A stretch of 45,468 nt of DNA from IMG/VR virus record IMGVR_UViG_3300033153_004406, positions 1-45,468 of that record; one strand, given 5' to 3'. Origin of the DNA: a virus. Position numbers and translations under genes: made by a program. Below are positions 1 through 7,753 of this stretch, piece by piece (the stretch's first letter is position 1; each line of letters opens with the position of its first letter). Below the pieces are notes generated by a model. It saw nothing but the letters and a program-made list of their open reading frames with translations. It searched no databases and was not told the DNA's origin.

Positions 1-74
1 ATCTTCTCGATGATGTGGGCAAGGACACTCAAAGCATCACTAACCACATTGATCGTCGGGGCTGGAGTCTTCAT
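1..74 (-). CDS. Truncated gene at left window edge, unknown function
   Basis: Only the first 24 codons are present; the frame stays open to the window edge. The ATG at 72-74 has an upstream GGGAGG at a 7-nt spacing, which is why I chose this start. The visible N-terminus begins MKTPAPTIN and continues into a mixed hydrophobic stretch. It overlaps the last 35 bases of the preceding gene, in keeping with the tight packing seen elsewhere in this phage. Too little is present to name a family. Confidence 0.5.
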   Translation of the reverse strand, partial: MKTPAPTINVVSDALSVLAHIIEK

Positions 75-327
75 CGTCCAACCTCCCTTCGTAGTCATCA
101 GCGTCCAGTATTACTAGAAACCGATACAGAAACCAATCGTCACCACACCACAACCATATGTAGTGATAGCCTACCCCATGGGAATCTATCACCACGACAT
201 GGAGAGTGTCGTCGTCCTGCTCAAAATGAAACTGAGCAGTATCTGCTTCCAAGAACCAAACCTTGTTCATAAAGTCACAGATCCGATCAACCGCCCCAGG
301 ATCTGTAACCACTGGTGGCGGAGACAC
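40..327 (-). CDS. Small hypothetical protein, 95 aa
   Basis: I do not recognise this protein. The start is a GTG at 325-327 preceded by AAGGAGGTGATT, a near-perfect ribosome-binding site with 5-nt spacing after GGAGG; the frame is open further upstream, but only as antisense-like sequence inside the phosphoesterase gene. The protein has a Trp- and Tyr-rich core (YHYIWLW near the middle) and an acidic tail rich in Asp and Glu. It sits 10 bases after the phosphoesterase stop, so the two are probably co-transcribed. Base composition matches the GC-richer left-end segment. Confidence 0.6.
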   Translation of the reverse strand: MSPPPVVTDPGAVDRICDFMNKVWFLEADTAQFHFEQDDDTLHVVVIDSHGVGYHYIWLWCGDDWFLYRFLVILDADDYEGRLDDEDSSPDDQCG

Positions 328-337
328 AATCACCTCC

Positions 338-1282
338 TTACTTGTCGAGGTTGACCTTGTATCGGAACGTGATGCCCTTGCGGGGATGCACGCCGAACAC
401 GACCTGTCGGGTCTTAGATGCCATGCCGAGCTGTTCCACAGTGAACTGGTCGTCAGAGACGAAACAGCCGTTGCAGATAAGCTCCACATCGTTCCAGTCG
501 CTCATGTGCGGCACATGCCAGTGGCCGAACACCATGACGTCGAAGTCCTTCCCAGGCAGGGAACCTTGCCAGCGCATTGCTCGCTGGGTGGCGCCGTACC
601 AAGGGATGTTCATCCAGCCCTTCCACTGGTTGCCGTGGACAGACAGAATGTTCGTGTTGAACACCTGCGTCTTCTGCCACCAGGTAGTGGGGTCGTGCTG
701 CCAGGTGATCCTCTTGTCACCGGCCAGCATCATCTCCAACGTGAGATGGATGATCGTGTCGATGTTGAAATCGTCGTCACCCATCTTGCCACCTTGTCGT
801 CCGTGATTACCACGAACAGCGATGACCTTGACCTCCTCGAACTCCTCGGCCCATGCTTGCAGCATTCCCGACAGTGCCGGGATTGCGTGGTCATAGACCT
901 GTGCGAACAGAGACTTCTCCATGTCGGCGAAGTTCATGTACCACGGCGGTAGGTTCTGGACGTAGTCACCCATCATGAACACGTATAGCTTCTTGACGGG
1001 GTACATCTTCTTATGCAGCTGAGCGAGGCGTATGACGCCCTTGACGAACCGGTCCATCCGGTTGTGGATGATGCGGATCGTGGTACTGGGAGTCTTGTGA
1101 CCAAACTGCAGGTCACTTACCAGTACGCACATGATCTCCTCGTCCCCTTCGCCGTACTTGGCGACGCCGGGCTTGTAGACCGTAGGCCTCAGCTTTGCGA
1201 CGCCTTTCTCGATAGAAGCCTGCATGGCCTCCAGGGCGTCGTCGGTATAAACCTTGTCCTTCTTCTCGTCTTCGTCGTCCAT
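338..1282 (-). CDS. Calcineurin-like metallophosphoesterase
   Basis: A 314-aa protein with the ordered motifs of the two-metal calcineurin-like phosphoesterase fold: SDLQFGH at about residues 56-62, GDY at 105-107, GNH at 158-160, SVHGN at 215-219 and GHWH at 253-256. In the first motif the usual second metal ligand His is replaced by Gln (DLQ). The ATG at 1280-1282 follows AAAGGAGGT, which settles the start against a longer open frame reaching 1369. The first 40 residues are highly charged. Phage members of this superfamily include nucleases, phosphodiesterases and protein phosphatases, and nothing here decides between them. The gene is GC-rich compared with the virion genes. Confidence 0.88.
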   Translation of the reverse strand: MDDEDEKKDKVYTDDALEAMQASIEKGVAKLRPTVYKPGVAKYGEGDEEIMCVLVSDLQFGHKTPSTTIRIIHNRMDRFVKGVIRLAQLHKKMYPVKKLYVFMMGDYVQNLPPWYMNFADMEKSLFAQVYDHAIPALSGMLQAWAEEFEEVKVIAVRGNHGRQGGKMGDDDFNIDTIIHLTLEMMLAGDKRITWQHDPTTWWQKTQVFNTNILSVHGNQWKGWMNIPWYGATQRAMRWQGSLPGKDFDVMVFGHWHVPHMSDWNDVELICNGCFVSDDQFTVEQLGMASKTRQVVFGVHPRKGITFRYKVNLDK

Positions 1283-1293
1283 GGTTACCTCCT

Positions 1294-1465
1294 TTATGGT
1301 AGCCTGGACCAAAAGCACACACGACACACCATCCGGGAGTCCCGATTGGTGTTGTGGCACTTCGGGCAAATCCAGCGTGGTTCTTCTCGTACGGGCTTGT
1401 ACTTCTTCTTCCGTCTACGAAACAGGCGAGCAAGAAAAGCGGAACAGGCTTGATTGATAAGACAT
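1294..1465 (-). CDS. Small zinc-ribbon protein with unclear start (possible frameshift)
   Basis: A 55-codon open stretch ends with TAA at 1294-1296, immediately in front of the phosphoesterase ribosome-binding site. It encodes a basic patch (RRRKKK) followed by CPKC, then 10 residues, then CRVC, the ligand pattern of a rubredoxin-like zinc ribbon. No ATG, GTG or TTG exists in this frame. The only ATG with a good ribosome-binding site (AAGGAG, ATG at 1463-1465) is one base out of frame and runs into TAG after 16 codons. A one-base sequencing error, a true frameshift, or a non-standard start would explain it. The coordinates given assume the ATG at 1465. Confidence 0.45.
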
Positions 1466-1511
1466 CTCGGTCTCTCCTTAATGTATTATCAGCGGCTGTG
1501 AAGGTACTACA

Positions 1512-1626
1512 GAGAGGAACGGGCTGTTCTTACGGGTACGCTATGGCTTGGCATCGGTTCTGAGACTTAACTCGGACCCTATCCAACGCACAAGAAGCGT
1601 GATCGCTTGCTTTTCCCGTTCCTCTC
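1512..1626 (-). other. Structured non-coding segment bounded by a 12-bp inverted repeat
   Basis: GAGAGGAACGGG at 1512-1523 is matched by its exact reverse complement at 1615-1626. Read on the minus strand, the interior holds a small hairpin (AAGCG, ATCA loop, CGCTT) and an irregular stem-loop built from TTGG/CCAA, GGT/ACC and GAG/CTC. Stops fall in all frames and there is no open frame of note between the holin-like gene and the zinc-ribbon ORF. It could be a structured RNA within the late transcript. No terminal T-run follows, so it is not a simple terminator. I recognise no known RNA family. Confidence 0.4.
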
Positions 1627-1660
1627 CTACTACAACCCACCCGTAGATGGGCTGTCGTAG
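1627..1660 (-). promoter_or_regulatory. Stem-loop directly after the holin-like gene
   Basis: A 34-base hairpin with 13-base arms (1627-1639 and 1648-1660) and an 8-base loop begins two bases after the stop codon of the 57-aa gene. On the minus strand the stem has one G-A mismatch and one G-U wobble. On the plus strand that wobble would be a mismatch, so the minus-strand RNA folds better. There is no T-run, so mRNA stabilisation or processing is more likely than intrinsic termination. Confidence 0.45.
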
Positions 1661-1661
1661 A

Positions 1662-1835
1662 CTATTTACTAATTCCGTGCCTAATTGCACCAGCTGTTAG
1701 TAAAGCTACCAACGGGGTTAAGATCGTGTAAAGTTCAGGAGTGATGTAGCCAAGTTCTTTCAAACCGATTACAATAGCTCCTATAACAATAAGAACGTAA
1801 GTCTTATAGCCGTCTATTTTGTTTAATACTTTCAT
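1662..1835 (-). CDS. Two-helix membrane peptide, holin-like (57 aa)
   Basis: A 57-aa protein with an excellent ribosome-binding site (AAGGAGGTGA before the ATG at 1833-1835). After a short charged start it shows one hydrophobic helix (about residues 13-24, YVLIVIGAIVIG), a polar turn (KELGYITPE) and a second hydrophobic helix (about 37-50) ending in a basic tail. Two short helices, a charged C-terminus and a position right after the amidase gene fit a class II holin or an accessory pore peptide. The ribosome-binding site overlaps the amidase stop codon, so translation is probably coupled. Holin function is inferred from context and topology only. Confidence 0.72.
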   Translation of the reverse strand: MKVLNKIDGYKTYVLIVIGAIVIGLKELGYITPELYTILTPLVALLTAGAIRHGISK

Positions 1836-1841
1836 CTACCA

Positions 1842-2762
1842 TCACCTCCTTAGAATGAGTCTTTTAATCAAATGTACTACTAGCACCCAAAAATCAAATT
1901 CAAGTAACCTTTTCTCCCTTATAACACTTTTATCATCTTCGCACACCTTGAAGGTCGTTTCTAATTCCTCCTCAGAGGCCGCCAGAGCCTTTCTAAGCTC
2001 TTCTTTCTGTATTAGGTGGCTCTCTACCCTGTCTTCTAGGCTTTTTATCTGAGCGGCCTTATCAGCCAACTCTTTCTTGTGGTTTTTATCTTGTCCTTCT
2101 ATGAAATTACTTAGCTCTAGAAACTTTTCGGCGTCAGCTTTTATCTGATCCTCTAGAAGTTCTATTTCGTTTTCTTTGCCAACAATAATCTCTTTAAGAC
2201 CGACAATTCTTTCTTTAGCATCCACATAATGTTTCTTAAGCCATTCGCCATCTCTTATTTTGTGGTCGTCGTCTTCTGGATCAACAAACTCGAATGTACA
2301 ATCATCCATCTCTTCCTCCCCTTTCCAGGCCATTCTAATAATCTTATCTATATCAATCGTTCCAGGACACTGTGTAGCAGATGATTCGTTGTGTCCAACT
2401 ATGTAGTCTCTGCTAAACGGAATGTCGTATTTAATACATAAATCATGAACCAACTGAGCAGATGTTCTGTAAGTCTCAGCAGACATCTCTTTAGTAGTGG
2501 TAGCATCATGCTCGATACCAATACTCTGCTGATTAACTTTAAAATTACCTGCGTGCCAGGCTGTGTCCTCGTCTTTAACCCACTGCCACACCTTACTCCC
2601 TGAGATACCATAATGGGCAGAAACATCGGCATCAGGATTCTGGAACCTATTATTAGCACTCTCTAGGGTACCAATGCCAAACCAATGAATCACGATCTTC
2701 TCGATTTCGTTACTACCTCTACCTTTATTGAAATTAGGGGAACCTTTCCAGGTTATTGTCAT
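1842..2762 (-). CDS. Endolysin: N-acetylmuramoyl-L-alanine amidase with coiled-coil tail
   Basis: A 306-aa protein. Residues 20-150 are an Amidase_2/PGRP-type domain cutting the bond between muramic acid and L-alanine in peptidoglycan. The three zinc ligands are visible as H26 (IHW), H124 (GHNE) and C132 (QCPG). From about residue 165 to 290 the protein is a long, Glu/Lys-rich predicted coiled coil instead of a usual cell-wall-binding domain. It ends in a hydrophobic, basic segment (FWVLVVHLIKRLILRR) that could sit on or in a membrane. The ATG directly abuts the XhlA-like gene, and no strong ribosome-binding site is visible, so coupling is likely. Confidence 0.9.
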   Translation of the reverse strand: MTITWKGSPNFNKGRGSNEIEKIVIHWFGIGTLESANNRFQNPDADVSAHYGISGSKVWQWVKDEDTAWHAGNFKVNQQSIGIEHDATTTKEMSAETYRTSAQLVHDLCIKYDIPFSRDYIVGHNESSATQCPGTIDIDKIIRMAWKGEEEMDDCTFEFVDPEDDDHKIRDGEWLKKHYVDAKERIVGLKEIIVGKENEIELLEDQIKADAEKFLELSNFIEGQDKNHKKELADKAAQIKSLEDRVESHLIQKEELRKALAASEEELETTFKVCEDDKSVIREKRLLEFDFWVLVVHLIKRLILRR

Positions 2763-2996
2763 TTATATGAATTTAAAAGCGAGTTGTACTAAAAGAGAAA
2801 AAATACCGGTAAACACACCAATAATCACACCTAGCTTTACTCTGTTCTCTTTAATCTCGGAGCGCACTTTAACCAGCTCCTCGTTTATGTGGGGTAGGTG
2901 GTTAGTCAGTACGAGATCCATTTTGGCGTCTATTTTGTCATAACACCTCTCTAGCTTCTCCACCCTAAATTTTATGGTTCCGTTGTTTGCTGCCAT
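2763..2996 (-). CDS. XhlA-like holin-associated membrane protein (77 aa)
   Basis: The N-terminal 50 residues form a predicted amphipathic coiled coil (KLERCYDKIDAKMDLVL and following). One hydrophobic helix follows near the C-terminus (about residues 54-74, VIIGVFTGIFSLLVQLAF). This layout matches the haemolysin XhlA family, single-pass proteins that act with a holin and an amidase in host lysis. The start codon shares one base with the stop of the upstream gene (TAATG). The amidase follows directly, giving the order XhlA-like, amidase, two-helix peptide. Confidence 0.78.
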   Translation of the reverse strand: MAANNGTIKFRVEKLERCYDKIDAKMDLVLTNHLPHINEELVKVRSEIKENRVKLGVIIGVFTGIFSLLVQLAFKFI

Positions 2997-3775
2997 TATG
3001 ACTGTGTCCCTACTAAGTCTCCATCTGTATCGTTTGCCGGGTTAGAACCAGTCTTTATTCTCAAATCGCCGGTGGAATCAACCCATATTCTTGAAGTACC
3101 AAGCCTAAACATGGCGTTTGATGTTACTTTGTCTGTATATACAGCAGCAAACTGAGTCTTTGAATCATCAAAACAGTTGATCCAAGCCTTGTTATCCGTG
3201 GTAATGTTCTGGCTAAGGTATATACCCTCAGTAGAAGCTGATTGTGAGTCTATCTCTATTGCCCTACCAGCTCCGTTTTGGTCAATGAATATTCCGTCAC
3301 CAGTACCAGCGTTAGTTACGGTTATACCATTATCAGTACCAGAAGCGGTTACTGTTGGAGAGGTCAAAGATTTATTAGTCAGTGTCTGAGCTGTGGTCAG
3401 GTCTACAACTTTAGTAGTATCCAAAGTACCATCAGTCTTAGACAGTACATTACTCATAGAATCAATAAGATCGTTCCACATACCAGCTGAGAGGATACCT
3501 TTAACAGTAGCACCTGCATCGTGTGCTGCTGCTGAGGTGCTCTCTAACCCCCTATTAGCTAGTGGGGTTGTTAAAGAAGCTCCGGCCTTAGTAGTTGCAT
3601 AAGCAAGCTCTTCAGAAGCTGTGCCCTCATCAATGATAACCATACCCTCACCGCTCTGTGCAGCGAAGTTAGTATCAGAGGTTAGTGGCATAGCCGTATC
3701 TGAATTAGAAACGGATGAACTCAGTGTTGTACTAGCTGAATTACCTGATGCGTATGTTAATGTATCTCTTGCCAT
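2996..3775 (-). CDS. Tail fibre or tail-associated protein (259 aa)
   Basis: The protein is rich in Ser, Thr, Asn, Gly and Asp with alternating short hydrophobics, the style of beta-structured phage fibre and baseplate proteins. A central stretch (TAQTLTNKSLTSPTV) matches a motif that recurs in many phage tail-fibre proteins. No enzymatic motif or chaperone domain is visible. It follows the 1306-aa internal-virion candidate and precedes the lysis genes, as expected for late structural genes. A promoter at 3782-3810 lies entirely between and over the neighbouring gene ends, and the transcript would begin at the ATG. Confidence 0.65.
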   Translation of the reverse strand: MARDTLTYASGNSASTTLSSSVSNSDTAMPLTSDTNFAAQSGEGMVIIDEGTASEELAYATTKAGASLTTPLANRGLESTSAAAHDAGATVKGILSAGMWNDLIDSMSNVLSKTDGTLDTTKVVDLTTAQTLTNKSLTSPTVTASGTDNGITVTNAGTGDGIFIDQNGAGRAIEIDSQSASTEGIYLSQNITTDNKAWINCFDDSKTQFAAVYTDKVTSNAMFRLGTSRIWVDSTGDLRIKTGSNPANDTDGDLVGTQS

Positions 3776-3781
3776 ATTGTC

Positions 3782-3810
3782 ACCCTATTGTCCTTTCATT
3801 TTCGTGTCAA
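3782..3810 (-). promoter_or_regulatory. Late-type promoter, TTGACACGAAA class, before the 259-aa tail gene
   Basis: TTGACA (3805-3810), 17-nt spacer beginning CGAAAA, and TAGGGT (3782-3787) ending 6 nt before the ATG at 3773-3775. The -35 part lies inside the end of the upstream gene. A GGTGA that could serve as a weak ribosome-binding site overlaps the -10, so this case may not be strictly leaderless. Confidence 0.65.
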
Positions 3811-6800
3811 TCGGAGCGGTTCCAGACTAACCTCTTTTAATTTATATTTCTTCTGAGTTATCTTCTTAGGTTTCCTAGTCTTTAGGTCTCTCTTGAACGT
3901 AACAGCCTTAGCCTTGGGTGTTGGCAGCTTCTTGGCTCTCTTTGGTTTCTTAGCCTTTTTAGACAAAGACTTTTTAACTACCTTACCTTTGCTATCTACC
4001 TTTATATCCTTAATAGACCTCCACTCATCCCAAGAAAGTATCCCAGCGTCTCTAAGGCCGGTCAGGGTGCTCTCGTTTACTAGGTACCTACCAGAGATGG
4101 ATTTCTTCCTACCCTCTATCAACTCTTCTACTAGAGCGTCATGATCCATAGTTCTGGACCTATCTGTGTAGTACCCAATCTTAGCGTCTGAGGGGTAGTG
4201 AGCAGCCACATCATACCCAGCATCTTCTTTACTAATGCCTAGCTTTTCGAAACCAAACTTTTTGATATCTTCAGTAGAATTGCTTTTAAATAGGTCTCTA
4301 GCGTCGTTCTTTTTTTGAGTCTCTAACGAATTCTTCTCTAAACCAGTAACTCCGTCTTCGTATTTACTAAAGTCTATGCTATCTTTTCTACCCTTTTCAT
4401 CTATCCAAACTATCTTGTTATTAACATACCCAGCCCCACCCTGTTCTTTCCACAGTTTAACTAGCCTATCTTCACGGTCTTCTGGAGCTTCTTCGGGTTC
4501 AGGGGCCTTTTCAGCAGCACCAGCCTTAGGAAACAGCCTGTCAGTAAGTCCTGGTACCTCAGCCTCCTCTTTAGGAATAAACTTAACACCACTGCTAGGA
4601 TAGGTTTGTTTTATAAACCTTCTCAGCAAAGTCCTGTCGTTAGGGGTTATCTCTTCCCCTTCCGAAGCCTTGTACACCATCTCAATCACTTGGGCAGGTA
4701 TCTTTGCGTAACCAGCAAAGTACCCCTCTAGCATGTTCTTAACCTGCAGCGGAGACACGTTAAACACCTTACCTACTGTTTGGTACATTTGTGGAGTAAA
4801 TGGGTATGTTTGTTCGTAAGCTGGCTTATTCTTCAGGTAACTAGGGACAATCTCTCTAGCTTCCTCCCTCCCCTCGTCATATTTAAAGAATGATTTGTTT
4901 ATTAGGTTCTCTGTGATAGGCTTTATTGCTTGTGGTAGGTTACTGCCCAGGGTTTTGATTCCAACCTCTTTAGCAGTAGACCCCTCTCCTAGTACTGGTA
5001 GGACCCCAGATATAACGCTAGTAGCCATCTCCTGGAAAGACTGGTCATCAACACCATGCAAATATTCAATGAATGATTGTACAGGATTAGAGGCTACAGG
5101 TAACATATGCCCCTTAGGAAAGGTAAGGTAGTCAACAGTCCCGTCCTTATTTCTACCTTTTACTAGAACAAAGTTATTATCCTTTTCGTACTGGGGTATC
5201 TCTTTATATTCTTCTTCGTGGTCTCTTAAATTATACAAAGTAAAGGCTGCTGCAGGAGCTGCTCCATACAGTCCCATGTTAAATAAAACTTTAGCTGGTT
5301 CATCCTTAACAGCTCTAATAAGCTTGTTAAATCCCTGTAACCCTACGTTCAAGAAAGGTATGATAGAGTTAGCGGTCTTCATCTTAGACCCCATGCGGGC
5401 GAAGTCTACTGTAGCGTCTCTTGATTCCATAGCAGCTATCAGAGGATCTCCGGTTTTCTTGTAAGCTTTCTTGAATAACCCAATCCTAGTAGGCTGTTCT
5501 GAGTACTTACCGGACACGTCTAGAACATCAGTGATCCACTTAGTAAGCTTCTTCTTAGACTTCTTTTCGTCAAACAATTTACTAATAGACTTGCGCCCGG
5601 ACATCTCTCCCAGATCTATTGAGGCTCCTGAATTAGCCCAAGTCTTGTATATATCATCGTTAAACTGGGTGCCAAGCCTTCTGTTTGATGTGTTTTTAAG
5701 CATCTCTACCAGGCCACGAGTATAATCAACAAAAGGCACATACCCATATTTAGAGGTAATACCAGCATCTAATTGGTCACGAACGATGTTAGGTATCATA
5801 AACTCTGGGTTTCTACCCGTGGCCCCTTGTCTAAGGATAGAAGCAGGCGCTTGGAGTATTTTAAGAAGGGTGTTCATAGACTCTTCGTTTACCCCTTTAG
5901 CAGTATCAGCTATGTCTTTGCCAACGTTCCAGTATTCTTTCTGGCCACCCCTCCACACAGTAATGGTGTCGGGACCAGATTTCTGTACCTGTTTAAATCC
6001 CATATCAACAACATCATTAAGGCCAACAATAGCCTGGGCTACCCTGTTCTTCTCTATAGCCGCTCTTTGGGAGAAAGTATTACCTATTATTGATTCAACA
6101 GGAGATATTATTTGCTTCTCAGACCCCTTTATCTTCTGGATGGGCTGGGTTCCCTGCATTAGCTTCCTAGTAGGCACACCAAGGTAGTCATCCATTTCAT
6201 CCATAACCCTGTTAAGGGGGGCGTAATCTGGGTTCTTAGCCTTTATATCTAAAGCAACCTCTGGAGAAAGGAACCCAGCTTCAGCAATCTCACTGAATCC
6301 TTCGTCCTGATATTTATAAAACTTCTCGGCTAGTTCACCGATCTCTGGTCCATACTTAGTTTCTAGGGCATCGATTATCTTGGTAGCTTGTTCTGGATCT
6401 GCTCCCTTTATATCTCTACCTATACGGCCAAAGGCAGCTATTCTCTTATTAGCCAAGTAAACATCCATATCACTCTTGGCAATGTTAAGACCTTCCATTT
6501 GTTTGAGTATGGGATCAAGTTGAGACTTAAACCTCTGGTCAGCTATGCTACCAGCTCCAGATAGCCTTCTTACTAGGTACTCTGGATCAGCAAATGACGG
6601 CACACTGACGCCTTTACTTTTAGCAGCTTTCTTCACAAACTGAGAAGCCTTAACCACTGGATTGTACCTATCTACCCAATGGGTATACAGATCATCAAAC
6701 ACCTTGCGTACAGAGCGTTTATCTTGTCTAACGGAAGAGCCTATCTCTTTCCTACCTACATTAATAACCTTCTCTATTTCTGGATCTACCTTTCCACCCA

Positions 6801-7716
6801 AAAACCCGAACTGTTTAAAGTCATACCTACCAACAGCATCTCTAGGCTGCTCAACAAACTTCTCGGCCAATTGTCTATATGTGCTTTCATTCCTGGTCAC
6901 TGGTATGGTAGTATCACCACGGGAAAGGGCCTCTAAATATCTACCATGCCCGTCTAAAATATTTCCAGCCTTATCTACCAAGATAGGTAATTCTGTTTTA
7001 GAAAGTCTCCCAGCCAACTGATCCTGATAAGCGTTCTCTAAAGACTCTCTTACTGGCTTAATGCTTTCTGGCGAAAGAAAGTTTACATCCCCTAAAGCAC
7101 TCTTTACTCCAGAAGTAAGCAATTTAGAACCCTTACCAGGAGCAAGCTTTCTTATTTTAGATATAAGAAATCCCAAAGGAAGTGTTCCAATGGCCAAATC
7201 TATACCAATATCCATCCCTATATCCCTACCAATATTCCTTTTATCCTCTGGCTTCATTACTGATTCCCCTATACTAGAAGCGGTTGCATACCCAAATGTA
7301 TACGGAAGTCCTTTAATACCGGAAGTAAGTCCTTTAACCCATATGGTAGACAGGGTTCCAGCCGCTTTCGGAGCCAGTTTGGCTGTAGCAAATCTAGTAG
7401 CTGGACTCAGAGCAGCTGCAAAGGGTTTAGCAAGGACGTGTGTTAGCGCCATCTCAGTACTAAACCTGCCTATACTGCTGACTGTTTTTTCTGCTTTAGT
7501 TGTGGGGGTTGCCAGAGCCCTACCAGGCTTACCGAATCCTCCAGTAAACTTAGTAACCGCCGGTTTACTAGCTACACCAAATGTAGCTCCATGTATAAAA
7601 GATTCCACTGAAGGGCCTACTCTGTTAGTAAAACCAACAAAATCATCTCCTGCTTGAGAGAGCTTGTCTTTACCTTTACTTAATGCTTGAGAATACCATT
7701 GAGACCAATTAGCCAT
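3796..7716 (-). CDS. Very large internal virion / ejection protein candidate (1306 aa)
   Basis: Residues 1-210 are rich in Gly, Ala and Lys with hydrophobic stretches. Residues about 225-290 resemble a ParB/Srx-type fold (PILVDKAGNILDGHGRYLEAL). The middle is alpha-helical. Around residues 770-900 a segment with IPFLNVGLQGFNKLIRA and FPKGHMLPVASNPVQ resembles the large polyvalent protein domain LPD38 found in podovirus internal proteins; I give this family from memory. The C-terminus is strongly basic. Such proteins are usually packed in the capsid and injected with the DNA. The start codon sits at the predicted transcription start of promoter 7723-7751 with no ribosome-binding site. Confidence 0.7.
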   Translation of the reverse strand: MANWSQWYSQALSKGKDKLSQAGDDFVGFTNRVGPSVESFIHGATFGVASKPAVTKFTGGFGKPGRALATPTTKAEKTVSSIGRFSTEMALTHVLAKPFAAALSPATRFATAKLAPKAAGTLSTIWVKGLTSGIKGLPYTFGYATASSIGESVMKPEDKRNIGRDIGMDIGIDLAIGTLPLGFLISKIRKLAPGKGSKLLTSGVKSALGDVNFLSPESIKPVRESLENAYQDQLAGRLSKTELPILVDKAGNILDGHGRYLEALSRGDTTIPVTRNESTYRQLAEKFVEQPRDAVGRYDFKQFGFLGGKVDPEIEKVINVGRKEIGSSVRQDKRSVRKVFDDLYTHWVDRYNPVVKASQFVKKAAKSKGVSVPSFADPEYLVRRLSGAGSIADQRFKSQLDPILKQMEGLNIAKSDMDVYLANKRIAAFGRIGRDIKGADPEQATKIIDALETKYGPEIGELAEKFYKYQDEGFSEIAEAGFLSPEVALDIKAKNPDYAPLNRVMDEMDDYLGVPTRKLMQGTQPIQKIKGSEKQIISPVESIIGNTFSQRAAIEKNRVAQAIVGLNDVVDMGFKQVQKSGPDTITVWRGGQKEYWNVGKDIADTAKGVNEESMNTLLKILQAPASILRQGATGRNPEFMIPNIVRDQLDAGITSKYGYVPFVDYTRGLVEMLKNTSNRRLGTQFNDDIYKTWANSGASIDLGEMSGRKSISKLFDEKKSKKKLTKWITDVLDVSGKYSEQPTRIGLFKKAYKKTGDPLIAAMESRDATVDFARMGSKMKTANSIIPFLNVGLQGFNKLIRAVKDEPAKVLFNMGLYGAAPAAAFTLYNLRDHEEEYKEIPQYEKDNNFVLVKGRNKDGTVDYLTFPKGHMLPVASNPVQSFIEYLHGVDDQSFQEMATSVISGVLPVLGEGSTAKEVGIKTLGSNLPQAIKPITENLINKSFFKYDEGREEAREIVPSYLKNKPAYEQTYPFTPQMYQTVGKVFNVSPLQVKNMLEGYFAGYAKIPAQVIEMVYKASEGEEITPNDRTLLRRFIKQTYPSSGVKFIPKEEAEVPGLTDRLFPKAGAAEKAPEPEEAPEDREDRLVKLWKEQGGAGYVNNKIVWIDEKGRKDSIDFSKYEDGVTGLEKNSLETQKKNDARDLFKSNSTEDIKKFGFEKLGISKEDAGYDVAAHYPSDAKIGYYTDRSRTMDHDALVEELIEGRKKSISGRYLVNESTLTGLRDAGILSWDEWRSIKDIKVDSKGKVVKKSLSKKAKKPKRAKKLPTPKAKAVTFKRDLKTRKPKKITQKKYKLKEVSLEPLRLTRK

Positions 7717-7722
7717 GGTCTT

Positions 7723-7751
7723 AAATTATGCGGGAATGTGTTTCGTGTCAA
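7723..7751 (-). promoter_or_regulatory. TTGACACGAAA promoter with leaderless start
   Basis: TTGACA (7746-7751), 17-nt spacer, TAATTT (7723-7728), then AAGACC and the ATG of the 1306-aa gene. This is the closest to consensus of the leaderless set. No Shine-Dalgarno sequence is present in the 30 bases before the ATG, so initiation on a leaderless mRNA is the simplest reading. Confidence 0.75.
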
Positions 7752-7753
7752 CG

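Noticed and set aside
263-952. Plus-strand 229-codon frame opposite the phosphoesterase
   Set aside because: It is antisense to a gene with a complete catalytic motif set and a perfect ribosome-binding site. Its length reflects the GC-rich composition.
1113-1433. Minus-strand 106-codon frame across the zinc ribbon and phosphoesterase start
   Set aside because: It overlaps two better supported frames, needs a TTG start and shows low-complexity Arg/Gly text typical of a shadow frame.
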